From the NCBI RefSeq assembly GCF_964355755.1, contig NC_092673.1, positions 11,661,001 to 11,725,000 on the forward strand: a stretch of DNA of 64,000 nt. The letters run 5' to 3'. Positions 11,552 to 23,547 of the stretch are shown here, piece after piece. Both the position numbers and the translations under genes were made by a program. Each line of letters begins with the position of its first letter. Positions within the stretch are counted from its first letter, which is position 1. The stretch is from Antedon mediterranea (taxonomy: Eukaryota > Echinodermata > Crinoidea > Comatulida > Antedonidae). The notes beneath the pieces are model-generated. The model had not been told where the DNA came from. It did no database searches and saw only the letters and a program-made list of their open reading frames with translations.

Positions 11552-13089
11552 TAAAAGCAGTGACACGATTGAAAGGATAGTTTCAATGTACTAATCTGTA
11601 CCATATGTGTTTTAGGTCACATTCATCTGTTTGGAGAAGAAACAAGTTTTCAGGCATTCTTTCATTCAATCACAAAAATGCTTATGCAATTATACATGAA
11701 GGTTGATGTATAATGATATGTACTTTGTAACTCCAATAGCAACCGTACTAAAGTATGGACGATGTCTGGTATAGTGAACAATAAAGTGGTTGAAAACCTA
11801 TTAAGAATAATCTAATCAGCTTTCATGCCTTTACAGGTTGCAGCACGTCAATATTTGCTGGTTATAGGAAGAAGTCATACTGGAAATCGTTCGTAACACA
11901 TCCACTCCTTGTAAATGGAATTGATTAAGATTAAGAATTTGCACGTACAGTGTACAGTAAAGTTTAATTGCCAAATATATGGTACTCTTGAGCAGATAAC
12001 TGTATAAAAACAGATTACTCTTTGGAGGGTCTTGAAATGCTACCTCCATCTAGACTCATTGACCCTATACCATTAACACTAGTGATATATTTCCCTTAAA
12101 TATTAAGTATTTCACTTTACTCAATACACATTTAAGTACTGTATTTCCCTTAAATTGGGAAACACTTAACATTTTAAAAACTCACCTATGGGGAATACAG
12201 ACATCACAGAACATACGGGCCAACTATCAGGCAGAGATCAGTATGTGGCCTAAATAAATCGGGTCGTTTGGAAGCCCTTAACCCAGTTGTCAGTTTGGAA
12301 CTTGTTACATGTGTATGTAAACTAAAGAGCCAGATGAAGTTGTTACCGAAAGCATGCATGTGTGGTTGTGATTCGATTGTTTGCTGTTACCCAGATGGCC
12401 AGTAGGCATTCTATCAGTGCTGAAAGAAATACTCACCTCAGAGCGTTTTACCTCCTTCCATCCCAGAAAAATTCCGGATATTGACATGGGCCCATTACTC
12501 CCAACCCACAAAGCCTCTGTGACCGTTTTTAAATGAAATTAAAGACATTCCAGTAGGCCTCCAATTTCGGTTATTTTGATACTCTTGGACTCATCCTCTC
12601 CATTCCTTGAACACCTTCCAGGAGTGATTCAAAAATTTTGAAATAGGATTATTATAACATAGTCATACTAGTAACGGTTCACTTTGATTTGAAGCAAGAA
12701 ACGGAATCTAGTTTTAAAGTGAAATATTGCAAGAGTTTAAATTTGGTATTATAGCATAATGATTTGGGCAGTCTATGTGTTTGAAGCATAACTTAATTTC
12801 TGGTCAACTATAGGTCCAATTTTCAAAATATCCTTACTCAATCCCAAAGATGGGGACTGAGGTTGAGAATCCCTCCTAATCGTCACCTCTTCCACTGAAA
12901 ACCATCATCCGTGACAGAGCGGTGTATTTGAAATTTAATACACATAGATAATGGTAATTGGTTGGTTCATCAAATTCGAATCCCTCTATAAAAAAACTAG
13001 TTTACGAGCCTGGAGTAGCTTACCGTATGGTGTATCGTGAGCAACGGTTAAACATATTATTCATTCATAGTACAGTATCTTGACACCAA
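11552..13089. other. Intergenic, nothing recognised
   Basis: AT-rich sequence without frames, TIRs or tandem repeats that I can support. Short open frames at 11831-12049 and 12305-12511 (minus) show no family resemblance. Confidence 0.5.
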
Positions 13090-13409
13090 AACTATCACTT
13101 TGTGATCTGGTTACTAAATATTTCTATGGCCATTTTCTTGATCAGTGGTCATGATATGTCTTTTGGCACTTGTTCATTAGGGTGATATTAATATGAGTGT
13201 ATTTGGATATTAAGCAAAGACAACATTCGCTGTTATTAAAAATGTAAGTGTGCTCCACGCAAAAATGTTTGTACCAGCTATACGTTTAATTTCAAAATAA
13301 GGTGTCTTTCTAACATTTTGTGTATTTCTGTTGTATTAGAGCAAATATAAATATATATTTTGCGAGTAATTTTAGACTAAAATTACAACTTTCTGTCTAG
13401 TGGTTGCTG
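13090..13409. repeat. Dispersed repeat unit flanking the large element, left copy
   Basis: Shares wording with 22205-22540: a TGGCCATTTTCTTGA-type block, then CAAAAATGTTTGTACC, CAAATATAAA, TTTTGCGAGTAATTT and finally AGTGGTTGCT. The large element at 13410-22204 begins directly after AGTGGTTGCTG. It therefore appears inserted within or between units of this repeat. Confidence 0.7.
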
Positions 13410-13446
13410 CCCAGTGGGCAAAAATTGGTTGAATTAACGTTAATTC

Positions 13447-14125
13447 AACGTTATCTGCAAACGTTGAAATAACGTTGAAAAAGTGGTTGAAAATGAAAGT
13501 TTGCCTCAACGTAAATGTCAACGTTGAATCAACATAGAAATTATCAACGTTGAAACAACGTTAAAATAAGTAACGTTGAAATAACGTTGAAAAAATGGTT
13601 GAAAATGAAAGTTTGCCTCAACGTAAATGTCAACGTTGAATCAACATAGAAATTATCAACGTTGAAACAACGTTAAAATAAGTAACGTTGAAATAACGTT
13701 GAAAAAATGGTTGAAAATGAAAGTTTGCCTCAACTTAAATGTCAACGTTGAATCAACATAGAAATTATCAACGTTGAATCAACGTTAAAATAGGTAACGT
13801 TGAAATAACGTTGAAAAAATGGTTGAAAATGAAAGTTTGCCTCAACGTAAATGTCAACGTTGAATCAACATAGAAATTATCAACGTTGAAACAACGTTAA
13901 AATAGGTAACGTTGAAATAAGGTTGAAAAAATGGTTGAAAATGAAAGTTTGCCTCAACGTAAATGTCAACGTTGAATCAACATAGAAATTATCAACGTTG
14001 AAACAACGTTAAAATAAGTAACGTTGAAATAACGTTGAAAAAATGGTTGAAAATGAAAGTTTGCCTCAACAAAAATGTCAACGTTGATTCAACATAGATT
14101 ATCAACGTTGAAACAACGTAAAAAT
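13447..14125. repeat. 112-bp tandem array, about six units
   Basis: The landmark AAATGAAAGTTTGCCTCAAC recurs at 13491, 13603, 13715, 13827, 13939 and 14051, exactly 112 bp apart each time. Each unit contains several copies of CAACGTTGAAAT-like palindromic words. A more degenerate tail continues to about 14285. Confidence 0.95.
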
Positions 14126-14827
14126 GTCTACGTTGAAATTATCAATGTTGATTCAATGTTGAAATTATTAACGTTGAAACAACGTAATAATTAAGTTAAA
14201 ATGAAAATTTGTATCAACGTAAATTTAAACATAGATTTAACGTTGAAATTTGATTTGTTGAATTACTATATCCAATTTGAATCAACGGTTTTAAAGTAGT
14301 TAGTAGTAAAGGTACTGTTACGTCGCAGAATCCATCAATAGAGACATTTTATAAATACTGTATATCTTACTAATCTTTAATTTCTATAAAAACATAAAAT
14401 AACATTTAATCAGGTGTTATCAAATCATCAGGCAAAATCCAAGCAACAATCAAATAATGTACATCCTCACTGACAGTTCTCAGGTACCAATGTTAAGTAT
14501 AAAAAATATACAAATAACCAGTTTTTAATATGTTTGCCAACTAACATGATTGAATAACTATAAATATTGGCTGATTACAGTAAAATACAATAAATACAAC
14601 ACACGTCACAGGTGCCTTGTGCTAATGTTGCAGAAGTCCAAATGATGGCAATAACACAATACTGTAATTGCATTGTTCCGATTAGTCAATAAACAGTTGC
14701 TTCGATTCCTGTGTTGACATTGTCCTATGCTTTCCAAAAGTGTGGCAATATTATTTTTCCAAACCTGAAACAAATTCAATCAAGTTACTGTAGTTTTAAA
14801 CAAAAATAATACAGTAAAAAATTAATT

Positions 14828-15153
14828 GTTGAAAGATTTATTGTCCCCAAAAAACATGAACAATGAAGATTAATACAATCATACTTTGAATACCTTGCCA
14901 TTTTGCAATTTTAACAATTTAGATATTCACTTGCCGTAGAAAATAAACAAAAACAATAAAGATTTCACTTAACAAAAATACAAAATAAACAGTACATTTA
15001 ACCAAAAACCAATTGTTTGTTTAAATTGTCCCCCTTTTAAGGTACAAATGCATTTTTAAAAATCTAATTTTTGGTCAAAGTGAACAACTCTATAGTGACG
15101 GCATATTCAACAAAACATTTTTAAAAAAATTGTTCAGTTCAATTATATCTTTA
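14828..15153. mobile_element. MITE copy A of the ATATTGTCCC family
   Basis: Starts with GAAAGATTTATTGTCCCC and ends with an inverted-like AATTATATCTTTAAC. The interior shares blocks (TTTGAATACCTTGCCATTTTG, TTTTTGGTCAAAGTGAA) with the better preserved copy at 39660-40012. Confidence 0.65.
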
Positions 15154-15958
15154 ACACATTGTTAAAAAATCATACTGTACATAAACAAAAATTCAATTCA
15201 GAACATCATTTCACACTTACACGTAACATATGCAATCAATTCAATTTATGCAAATAATATTGCAACACTGTATTAATATTTACGCCGTGGTTAGGATTCC
15301 GGCACCGAAACTCAACTGCCCAGCGTTAGGGAATCCGACACGCTATTGGGTCATTCCATCTCAGATCACCCAATGAGTTAAACCCTACCTCTTCCAATTT
15401 TGATGAAATTTGGTATATGGGTGATTCATAGCAATTAAAGCCAAAATTTCAAATTTTAACCTTATCGGACCAACGGTTTTCAAGATATCGCAATTTCAAT
15501 TTTCGGTTTTTACGCAAAAAAGGGCGCGTCCGCCACGTTTCAAAGAGCTGTATCTCGGGAACTATAGGTTCGATTTTAAAAGCAAAGGTATTTTTGTAAA
15601 GGGGAGACCATAAGGAATCTAAATATACTAATTGTGTGTGTTTTATGTTAATTTTAAGTTGAATAAAACTTTGACATATATTTTGACCTTGAAATTGACC
15701 CCGTGGAACACGCCCGTTTTGTTGGTGACTATCATGAAAAATGTAGCCCTACGTGTCAACTACAACATATAAAAAAATTGGAGGGGTTTTTTTCTTTGTT
15801 TCCATGAAATTACAATTTGAAGTTGACATACCTCTTCCTTTTAGTGTATTTTTGGTGTCTGTCCATGCATTACTTCAATGTCAATTTGATGTATTCCAAA
15901 ATTAATTTTATTACAAACTAAATATTATTATAATGTTACAATTGTCTATGTCTGGCCT

Positions 15959-17190
15959 TTACTCATTTTGGGAAATACTGTAATTCCTAGTCGAAGAGGA
16001 TTTTATAAACGGAGAGGCTATAATACAATGTACATTTGATTCAGGAATCCAACAACAGTCTTCTTTGGAGGGCCAATAAAAGGTTTTCGCTGACCCATGA
16101 GGATGCATAAATTTAATTTGAAAATCCCCAAACTCTTCTGAGAGTGAGACATCCACCACCAAACCAATCCATGGGACACCATCATAACTACAGCACACAA
16201 AATTCTGAAGTCTAATAATGGTGGGTTGTGTATCAGCAACAATTTCATTTTCATCACTGAAAGATTCTTGAATCACTACCACATCCGGAGGGTTTATCTG
16301 GGTACTAAGTTTGTAGACCTGCATCTGTGCCAGAGAAACGGGAACAAAGCGATGATATTGTAATGTACCCTTGATGGTCTGGGCGAGGTTGAATCTCAGC
16401 TTTATTTCTTTTTCCACAGTAGATACCTCATCTATTCCCTCATGAAAAAAGTTGATGCCTGGAATGTCCATATGAGCGAGTCATATGGCCGAGCGGTTAA
16501 GGCAGGGGCGCCGTTTACCGTACCTAAAAGAGCCAACAACAACATCGGCAAGGGTTCGAGGCCGACTCGCTCCTAGTTCTGGTGGTGGAACAAGTCTTCT
16601 CGGATAAGGACTATAAACCGTAGGTCCAGTGTACACAGTTATAACATGTGTGTACTTTAAAGAACCCAGTTCATTATTTGAAAAAGAGTAGGGGGTTACC
16701 CCGGTGAACTGGTTCACACAATAGCCCCTGTATCAGGGGGATTACCACCTATCTGATAGGACAGTGATTAATTCACTATTGGTAATCCTTGGCCACATTG
16801 CCTAAAGACATAAAATAAAAATAAAAAATTACACAGTAGTCGAACATACTGAGAGATGTGATAATATGACATTCAGTCAAACGCTGTAAGCTTCTCATAG
16901 TGACAAGCCTCTTAACGGTTCCACCTATGCCATCACACGCACGTCTTGCCATGTGATGTAGCAAAAAAATTCCACTCGGCGTCTAAACCAAAATCTTCCT
17001 GGTGGTGGCAAAGGTTAATAAAGTTATATTTGTTTTTGTATTGGCCGCCACATCCATCTGTGAAATAATGAACTTTTTTCATGGTTGGTAGTTTTGTTTT
17101 TCTATAGGGGATGACAACCTTTAAAAAGGCATATACAGTAACTGTTGTATGTTCTCTGCAATCACTTATTATGCATATGTTAATGTGCAT
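15959..17190 (-). pseudogene. Decayed transposase-like gene of the GCGGQYKN family
   Basis: The minus strand encodes first FTDGCGGQYKNKYNFINLCH, then FFATSHGKT. A frameshift follows, then ACDGIGGTVKRLV and, after a SINE insertion, a 170-codon frame. That frame contains CCSYDGVPWIGLVVDVS, FMHPHGSAKTFYWP and CCWIP. I recall these motifs together, in this order, in a widespread animal family of transposon-borne proteins of uncertain superfamily. The N-terminal half is missing. The breaks are a frameshift near 16945, the SINE at 16474-16827 and a stop after the DGIGG block. Whether the 170-codon part was once a separate exon is unknown. Confidence 0.65.
16474..16827 (+). mobile_element. tRNA-derived SINE with class II tRNA head
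   Basis: The head (16474-16572) begins GAGCGAG and ends CTCGCTC, a perfect 7-bp acceptor-like stem. Inside are an A-box-like TGGCCGAGCGGTTAAGG and a B-box-like GGTTCGAGGCC, the arrangement of Leu/Ser-type tRNAs. The anticodon region is not tRNA-like, so this is a SINE, not a tRNA gene. A body with TTCTCGGATAAGGACTATAA follows, then an A-rich tail near 16815-16827. It interrupts the transposase relic. Confidence 0.8.
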
Positions 17191-17932
17191 AATAACATAG
17201 TAAGGACACTAAACTATGTGTCAAAATTGATTTTAAAAGTATGTGAGTTACCCAGTATTTCTCATATCAAAATATATCTACTGTTTAAGTGGGCCTGATG
17301 AGAAAGCGTAACAATAAGACACCTTAACAGTTAGTGTTCACACTGTGTATAAGTATAACAACACCAAAAATACACTAAAAGGAAGAGGTATGTCAACTTC
17401 AAATTGTAATTTCATGGAAACAAAGAAAAAAACCCCTCCAATTTTTTTATATGTTGTAGTTGACACGTAGGGCTACATTTTTCGTGATAGTCACCAACAA
17501 ATTGGGCGTGTTCCACGGGGTCAATTTCAAGGTCAAAATATATGTCAAAGTTTTATTCAACTTAAAATTAACATAAAACACACACAATTAGTATATTTAG
17601 GTTCCTTATGGTCTCCCCTTTACAAAAATACCTTTGTTTTTAAAATCGAACCTATAGTTCCCGAGATACAGCTCTTTGAAACGTGGCGGCCGCGCGCTTT
17701 TTTGCGTAAAAACCGAAAATTGAAATTGCGATATCTCGAAAACCGTTGGTCCGATAAGGTTAAAATTTGAAAATTTGGTTTTAATTGCTATGAATCACCC
17801 ATATACCAAATTTCATCAAAATTGGAAGAGGTAGGGTTTAAAATTCCATTTTTTTTGGGTGAACTGAGATGGAATGACCCTATTGCGCATGCCCAGAGCA
17901 AGGTAATCGGCGATTTTTGTCTACAACAGACC

Positions 17933-18115
17933 AAAGCGTGGTTCCCACTAGCGACGCAACACAAGGACGTAACGCAACGCAAGTAAATTGACCAATCACA
18001 AGCGATGGCTTATTCGCTTGTGATTGCTAACTGTCTATAACTTCGCTTGTCATTGGTTAAAACGCTTGCGTTGCGTTTACGTCCTTGCGTTACGTTCTAG
18101 TGGGAACCAAGCTTT
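17933..18115. mobile_element. MITE of the GGTTCCCACTAG family, copy 1
   Basis: A foldback element whose ends read AAAGCGTGGTTCCCACTAG and CTAGTGGGAACCAAGCTTT, and which folds back along most of its ~183 bp. It is almost identical, in opposite orientation, to 37538-37719. It lies inside the 15283-18803 element. Confidence 0.9.
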
Positions 18116-18815
18116 ACAGCGATGTATCATTTTAATAGCTGCGCCACGGCAAACTAGCCGGCCTACATGCCTACTAATACTAGTAGGCCTACCAGCTAGA
18201 TGTGACCATTGGGCCTATTTATTTCGTAATTAAATTTGCTTCATTCATATATAAGCTTTATATATTTATGAATTATAATAATTGCATGACTAGTTTTATT
18301 TTTTATGATTTTTCAAGTACAAAATAAAAGATTTCATATAACGCATTTATACTGTACATAACATCATGCAATAGTATACAAGTTGATTTGTTGACAGCAG
18401 CCGCCGTGCGGATGTGAAAAAAAAAAACAGAACTGTTCGGGAGAAGTCGGTGTTGCAACGCTACGCTATTAATTTTCGTACATTTCTTGAAATACGCAAG
18501 CTGATTCTTATCAATATCATAATAATTATTTTAACGCGTGGCGTAATTATTAATTCATGTATGGCCTAGACCAAGTTTCATCCATCGCTCTCTCCCCCGC
18601 GCGCCGACTAACTAGGCCACAGCAAAGATATCTTTGGCTACACAGTACATCCCTAGTTAACACTCCGACTCTCGGGTAACGTGGTGCGCGGTCTGTGGCA
18701 CTAGTGCAAGCTATAATTACTTCGCTCTGGGCATGCGCAATAGCGTGTCGGATTCCCTAACGATGGGAAGTTGAGTTGCGGTGCCGGAATCCTAACCACG
18801 GCGTAATATTTATTC

Positions 18816-19830
18816 AATTCAATATTAAAGTTAAGAACTATAAATACCAACCTTTTGTATATAAAAATATTGATCATCCATTAGATTTTTCTCGTTTGAT
18901 TCACATAGAAAAGATTATAGGCCTACATGTACTTCATTATTTTGTACTCTAGCTAGGCATAGGCCAGGGCCTTAGCTAGGCCTACAATCTGAAATAAAGA
19001 AAGCGAGTAAGTTTAACAAATAGCCGTCCTAGGCTAGCAGCATGTGTTTGTATATTAACACTAATAATAGCATTAGCAGCTACTGTAGACAGCCTAGCAG
19101 AAAGCTAGCTAGGCCAACTAATTATATATTATTATAATGTTATATTTATGTATACTTTTGGATAAATAAAGAAAGTATTGAACTAAAACTTAAAGGCCTA
19201 ATACATACCATTTTATAACCATAATAAGTACAGTACTGTAGTTATCCTTGGCAAGGCAAATGTTTGCCCTTGACATGCATAATAATAAATGCTTCCACTA
19301 GGCCTAGTGAGTGAATTCAGTTCATCAGTTTGGCAGCCTGCCTAGCCTACTAGCCTAGCCTCTAGGCCTAGCCTACCAGGCTATAGCCTAGCTATGCATG
19401 TGTGGCCTACTAGACTAGAGGCTAGCTATTGATAAGGGTAAAATAGTCAAGCTCAAAACTTATAAATTAGTAGCTTACAAATAAAAAAGATTGTTTTCCT
19501 ACCTCAAAACATACTTATTTGACAATTTCAATGATGAGCCTTTTTTTTCTACACACCACTTAGGCCTAGCCTACGTCGAAGTAACTGAAATTACTAACAC
19601 CAGTTTCAAAAATTTTATCAAAACGAAACTAAACCAATGACAAGCTCGTATCTTATGAAATTTGATCTTGCATGAAAGGATCATTCAATTTTCAACACAA
19701 CTTCTAGAACATTTTTGTATTATACAGAGACAATAATATTTGCCAATCTAAAATTCCTAAATAACCAATAATCATTTGTTTTACAATAAAGAATGATAAA
19801 ATAAACCGCCAACTGAAATCTAATGTTAAT
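18816..19830. other. Core of large element, no gene
   Basis: Non-coding interior sequence of the 13410-22204 element, rich in TAGGCCTA words (for example 19300-19400). No frames or RNA genes are supported. Confidence 0.5.
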
Positions 19831-20039
19831 TTAACGTTGAAACATCAATGGCAACGCACTTAGTATTACAAAATTTAAGTATTAAATAGAATTTATCTTT
19901 AATTTAACGTTTAAAATAATAATTGTTTGAAAAAACAACATAATTTCAAGAGTTTTTCAACGTTGAAAACATGTCATTTGAAAATGGCAACTGGATTTCA
20001 ACGTTAAAATAACGTTGGAATAACATTGAAAAACAAAAA

Positions 20040-22010
20040 TAATAATTGTTTGAAAAAAATTATTAGTTAGAAATACAATGTTATTTCAACGTTGGATCAA
20101 CATTGATAAATTAACGTCAATTACTAGTTAGAAAGACAATGTTATTTCAACGTTGGAGCAACATTGATAAATTAACGTAAATTTCTTGTTAAAAATACAA
20201 TGTTATTTCAACGTTGGATCAACATTGATAAATTAACGTAAATTTCTAGTTAAAAATACAATGTTATTGCAACGTTGGATCAACATTGATAAATTAATGT
20301 AAATTTCTTGTTAAAAATACAATGTTATTTCAACGTTGGATCAACATTGATAAATTAACGTAAATTTCTAGATATAAAGACAATGTTATTTCAACGTTGT
20401 ATCAACATTGATAAATTAACGTAAATTACTAGTTAGAAAGACAATGTTATTTCAACGTTGGATCAACATTAATAAATTAACGTAAATTTCAAGTTAAAAA
20501 TACAATGTTATTTCAACGTTGGATCAACATTGATAAATTAACGTAAATTACTAGTTAGAAATACAATGTTATTTCAACGTTGGATCAACATTGATAAATT
20601 AACGTAAATTACTAGTTAAAAATACAATGTTATTTCAACGTTGGATCAACATTGATAAATTAACGTAAATTTCTAGTTAAAAATACTATGTGATTTTAAC
20701 GTTGGATCAAAATTGATAAATTAACGTAAATTACTAGTTAGAAAGACAATGTTATTTCAACGTTGGATCAACAATGATAAATTAACTTAAATTACTAGTT
20801 AAAAAGACAATGTTATTTCAACGTTGGATTAACATTAATAAATTAACGTAAATTTCTAGTTAAAAATACAATGTTATTTCAACGTTGGATCAACATTGAT
20901 AATAAAACGAAAATTTCTAGTTAGAAATACAATGTTATTTCAACGTTGGATCAACATTGATAAATTAACGTAAATTTCTAGTTAGAAAGACAATGTTATT
21001 TCAACGTTAAATCAACATTGATAAATTAACGTAAATTACTAGTTAGAAAGACAATGTTATTTGAACGTTGGATCAACATTGATAATAAAACGTAAATTTC
21101 TAGTTAGAAATACAATGTTATTTCAACGTTGGATCAACATTGATAAATTAACGTAAATTTCTAGTTAAAAATACAAGATTATTTCAACGTTGGATCAACA
21201 TTGATAAATTAACGTAAATTTCTAGTTAAAAATACAATGTTATTTCAACGTTGGATCAACATTGACAAATTAACGTAAATTTCTAGTTAGAAATACAATG
21301 TTATTTCAACGTTGGATCAACATCGATAAATTAACGTAAATTTCTAGTTAAAAATACAAGATTATTTCAACGTTGGATCAACATTGATAAATTAACGTAA
21401 ATTTCTAGTTAAAAATACAATGTTATTTCAACGTTGGATCAACATTGACAAATTAACGTAAATTACTAGTTAGAAAGACAATGTTATTTCAACGTTAAAT
21501 CAACATTGATAAATTAACGTAAATTACTAGTTAGAAGGACAATGTTATTTTAACGTTGGATCAACATTGATAAATTAACGTAAATTTCTAGTTAAAAATA
21601 CAATGTTATTTCAACGTTGAATCAACATTTATAAATTAACGTAAATTTCTAGTTAAAAATACAAGATTATTTCAACGTTGGATCAACATTGATAAATTAA
21701 CGTAAATTTCTAGTTAAAAATACAATGTTATTTCAACGTTGGATCAACATTGACAAATTAACGTAAATTACTAGTTAGAAAGACAATGTTATTTCAACGT
21801 TAAATAAACATTGATAAATTAACGTAAATTACTAGTTAGAAGGACAATGTTATTTTAACGTTGGATCAACATTGATAAATTAACGTAAATTTCTAGTTAA
21901 AAATACAATGTTATTTCAACGTTGAATCAACATTTATAAATTAACGTAAAACATTTGTTTGAAAAACAATGTTAATTCAACGTTAAATCAACATTTATTA
22001 ATTAACACAA
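20040..22010. repeat. 61-bp tandem array, about 30 units
   Basis: The unit contains CAATGTTATTTCAACGTTGG, then ATCAACATTGATAAATTAAC and GTAAATTTCTAGTTA. Consecutive landmarks at 20211, 20272 and 20333 are 61 bp apart, and the pattern persists to about 22 kb. Some multi-unit blocks recur (compare 21340-21560 with 21650-21860), which indicates higher-order duplication. Confidence 0.95.
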
Positions 22011-22204
22011 ATTACTAGTTAAAAAGAAAATGATATTTCAACGTTGATTCAATGTTTATTACTAAACGTAAAAAAAATAGTTAGGGAAAAAATGTTATTT
22101 CAACGTTGATTCAACGTTTGAAATACGCTGACAACATGATTTCAACAAATCAACTATATTTCAACGTTGATTCAACGTTGAAATTATGTTCTGTGCCCAC
22201 TGGG

Positions 22205-22540
22205 TGATATATTGATATGGCTATTTTCTTGACCAGGTAAAAAATAAAGTTTCACGGTCATTTTTGGCAAAAGTTGTCCATTAAAGTGAATATAAATATG
22301 TATCTTCTGAATATTATGACACCAACTACGACCATATCCGCCCAACAATTTCTGTGATATGAAAAGTGTGCTCTAAGCCAAAAATGTTTGTACCGGCTAT
22401 ATGTCAAAGGTCAAAATTAGGGGTTTATTGACAGTTTTATGATTTGTATTACATTAGAACAAATATAAACATATACAGTACTTTGCGAGTAATTTGAGAT
22501 CACAATTATCACTTTCTGACCAGTGGTTGCTGAGATAATC
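22205..22540. repeat. Dispersed repeat unit flanking the large element, right copy
   Basis: Parallel to 13090-13409: TGGCTATTTTCTTGACCAG, AAAAATGTTTGTACC, CAAATATAAAC, TTTGCGAGTAATTT and AGTGGTTGCT, in the same order. Repeat-like sequence with CCAAAATGGCGGC continues to about 23.1 kb. Confidence 0.7.
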
Positions 22541-23190
22541 ATAATGGCCAATTTTTTGACCAGTGATCAGAAAGTTTCCAAGTCTTAACTTCGAACATAT
22601 TGACCTTTGGACACCTGTACTGACCAAGCATCCCAATTTTTATTCGGCCAACAGCAAAAAACAAACAATCTTCCTGATCCTATTATAAATGCATCCTCTA
22701 TCATAGTTTTCAAAACACTCTTAAAACCCCATCTTTTTTCTTTGTAATTCCTTTCTGTTCAGTGCTTTGGGACAATCTTTTGATTGTATTATTATAAAAT
22801 AGAACAACATTACATTTTGACTATGATGAATATCTGCAATCTATGTATCCATGGTTTGACCAAAATCATTGGCAAAAGCATCACATATTCGATATGTTAA
22901 TGTTTCTCTGCTATTTAATGATTCAAAACCTAAAACTTTAAAAATGTTTTAGGCCTATATAAACCAAACATTCATTCAACTGAGATAATAATGGAACGTT
23001 ATTTGTTACAGAAAATGTACCGAAATCCAAAATGGCGGCTTTCCCCTGACCAAATTTTGTGCAACCCTTCCATTTCATATTTTTGACACCCTAATGAATA
23101 ACTGTGCAAAGTTTAAAAATGTTATCACAATTTGAAGGATTTGCCTAAAATATGCACCTTAACATGCCTACTAATAGCGGCCTATCTCTT
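22541..23190. other. Repeat-derived sequence, possible LINE 3' remnant
   Basis: The stretch TTCAAAACACTCTTAAAACC near 22710, followed by GTGCTTTGGGACAATC, resembles LINE C-termini and 3' tails. It is too short to assign. No gene is seen. Confidence 0.35.
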
Positions 23191-23196
23191 ACGTAC

Positions 23197-23282
<86 letters not shown>

Positions 23283-23290
23283 AATATAAT
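23197..23290. repeat. (TAA)n microsatellite
   Basis: About 30 ATA/TAA units with rare ACT interruptions. It grades directly into an ACGT-rich palindromic tract. Confidence 0.95.
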
Positions 23291-23520
23291 ACGTACGTAC
23301 GTGTTATTTAATACGTACGTACGTGTTTAATAATATTACGTAGGCCTACGTAGGCTACATAATAATACTAATAATGCGTACGTACGTATTATTACGTAAG
23401 TACGTAGGCCTACTATAACACGTACTAATAGTGTACCTACGTACGTGTTAATATTACGTACGTACGTAATATTAAAACGTACGTACGTATTAGATAACAT
23501 GTACGAACGTGATATTAATT
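23285..23520. repeat. ACGT-palindrome tract
   Basis: Repeated TACGTACGTACGT words alternate with TTATTAATA-like spacers and TACGTAGGCCTACGTAG. Nearly every word is self-complementary, so the tract can form multiple hairpins. It lies about 250 bp upstream of the PPP6C start codon. Confidence 0.85.
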
Positions 23521-23547
23521 TTATTTTATTATTATTATTATTATTAT

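Larger units (their letters stand above)
15348..17880 (-). mobile_element. 2.5-kb DNA transposon with ~510-bp inverted repeats
   Basis: Ends GGGTCATTCCATCTCAG and CTGAGATGGAATGACCC are inverted. Similarity continues for about 510 bp on each side (15348-15863 and 17360-17880). It is flanked by TATT (15344-15347 and 17881-17884), and it interrupts the left TIR of the 15283-18803 element exactly within CACGCTATTGCGCATG. The space between the arms holds a minus-strand transposase-like relic and a SINE. The 4-bp duplication is clear; the superfamily is not recognised. Confidence 0.85.
15283..18803. mobile_element. TIR element with 9-bp target duplication, itself interrupted
   Basis: Termini CGCCGTGGTTAGGATTCCGG and CCGGAATCCTAACCACGGCG are exact inverted copies, flanked by TAATATTTA at 15274-15282 and 18804-18812. 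The TIR is about 80 bp, allowing for a 2.5-kb insertion that splits its left arm. Removing that insertion leaves roughly 1 kb with no transposase frame. A 9-bp duplication and long TIR resemble Mutator-like elements (family knowledge); the assignment is inference. It lies inside the 13410-22204 element. Confidence 0.85.
13410..22204. mobile_element. Large transposon-like element (8.8 kb) with CCCAGTGGGCA termini
   Basis: The left end CCCAGTGGGCA and right end TGCCCACTGGG are exact inverted copies, flanked by TG on both sides (possible 2-bp target duplication). Just inside each end lie arrays built on CAACGTTGAA: a 112-bp unit on the left and a 61-bp unit on the right. The core (14.3-15.3 kb and 18.8-19.8 kb) has no transposase frame of its own. 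All coding remnants belong to an element inserted later. It is best read as a non-autonomous or decayed DNA transposon inflated by satellite growth and nested insertions. The superfamily is not assigned. Confidence 0.75.

Noticed and set aside
13447-14125. CRISPR-like array
   Set aside because: Units are continuous 112-bp satellites without unique spacers, in an animal genome, and lie inside transposon ends.
16474-16572. Functional tRNA-Leu/Ser gene
   Set aside because: The acceptor stem and A/B boxes are good, but the anticodon arm does not fold properly and a SINE body with an A-rich tail follows.
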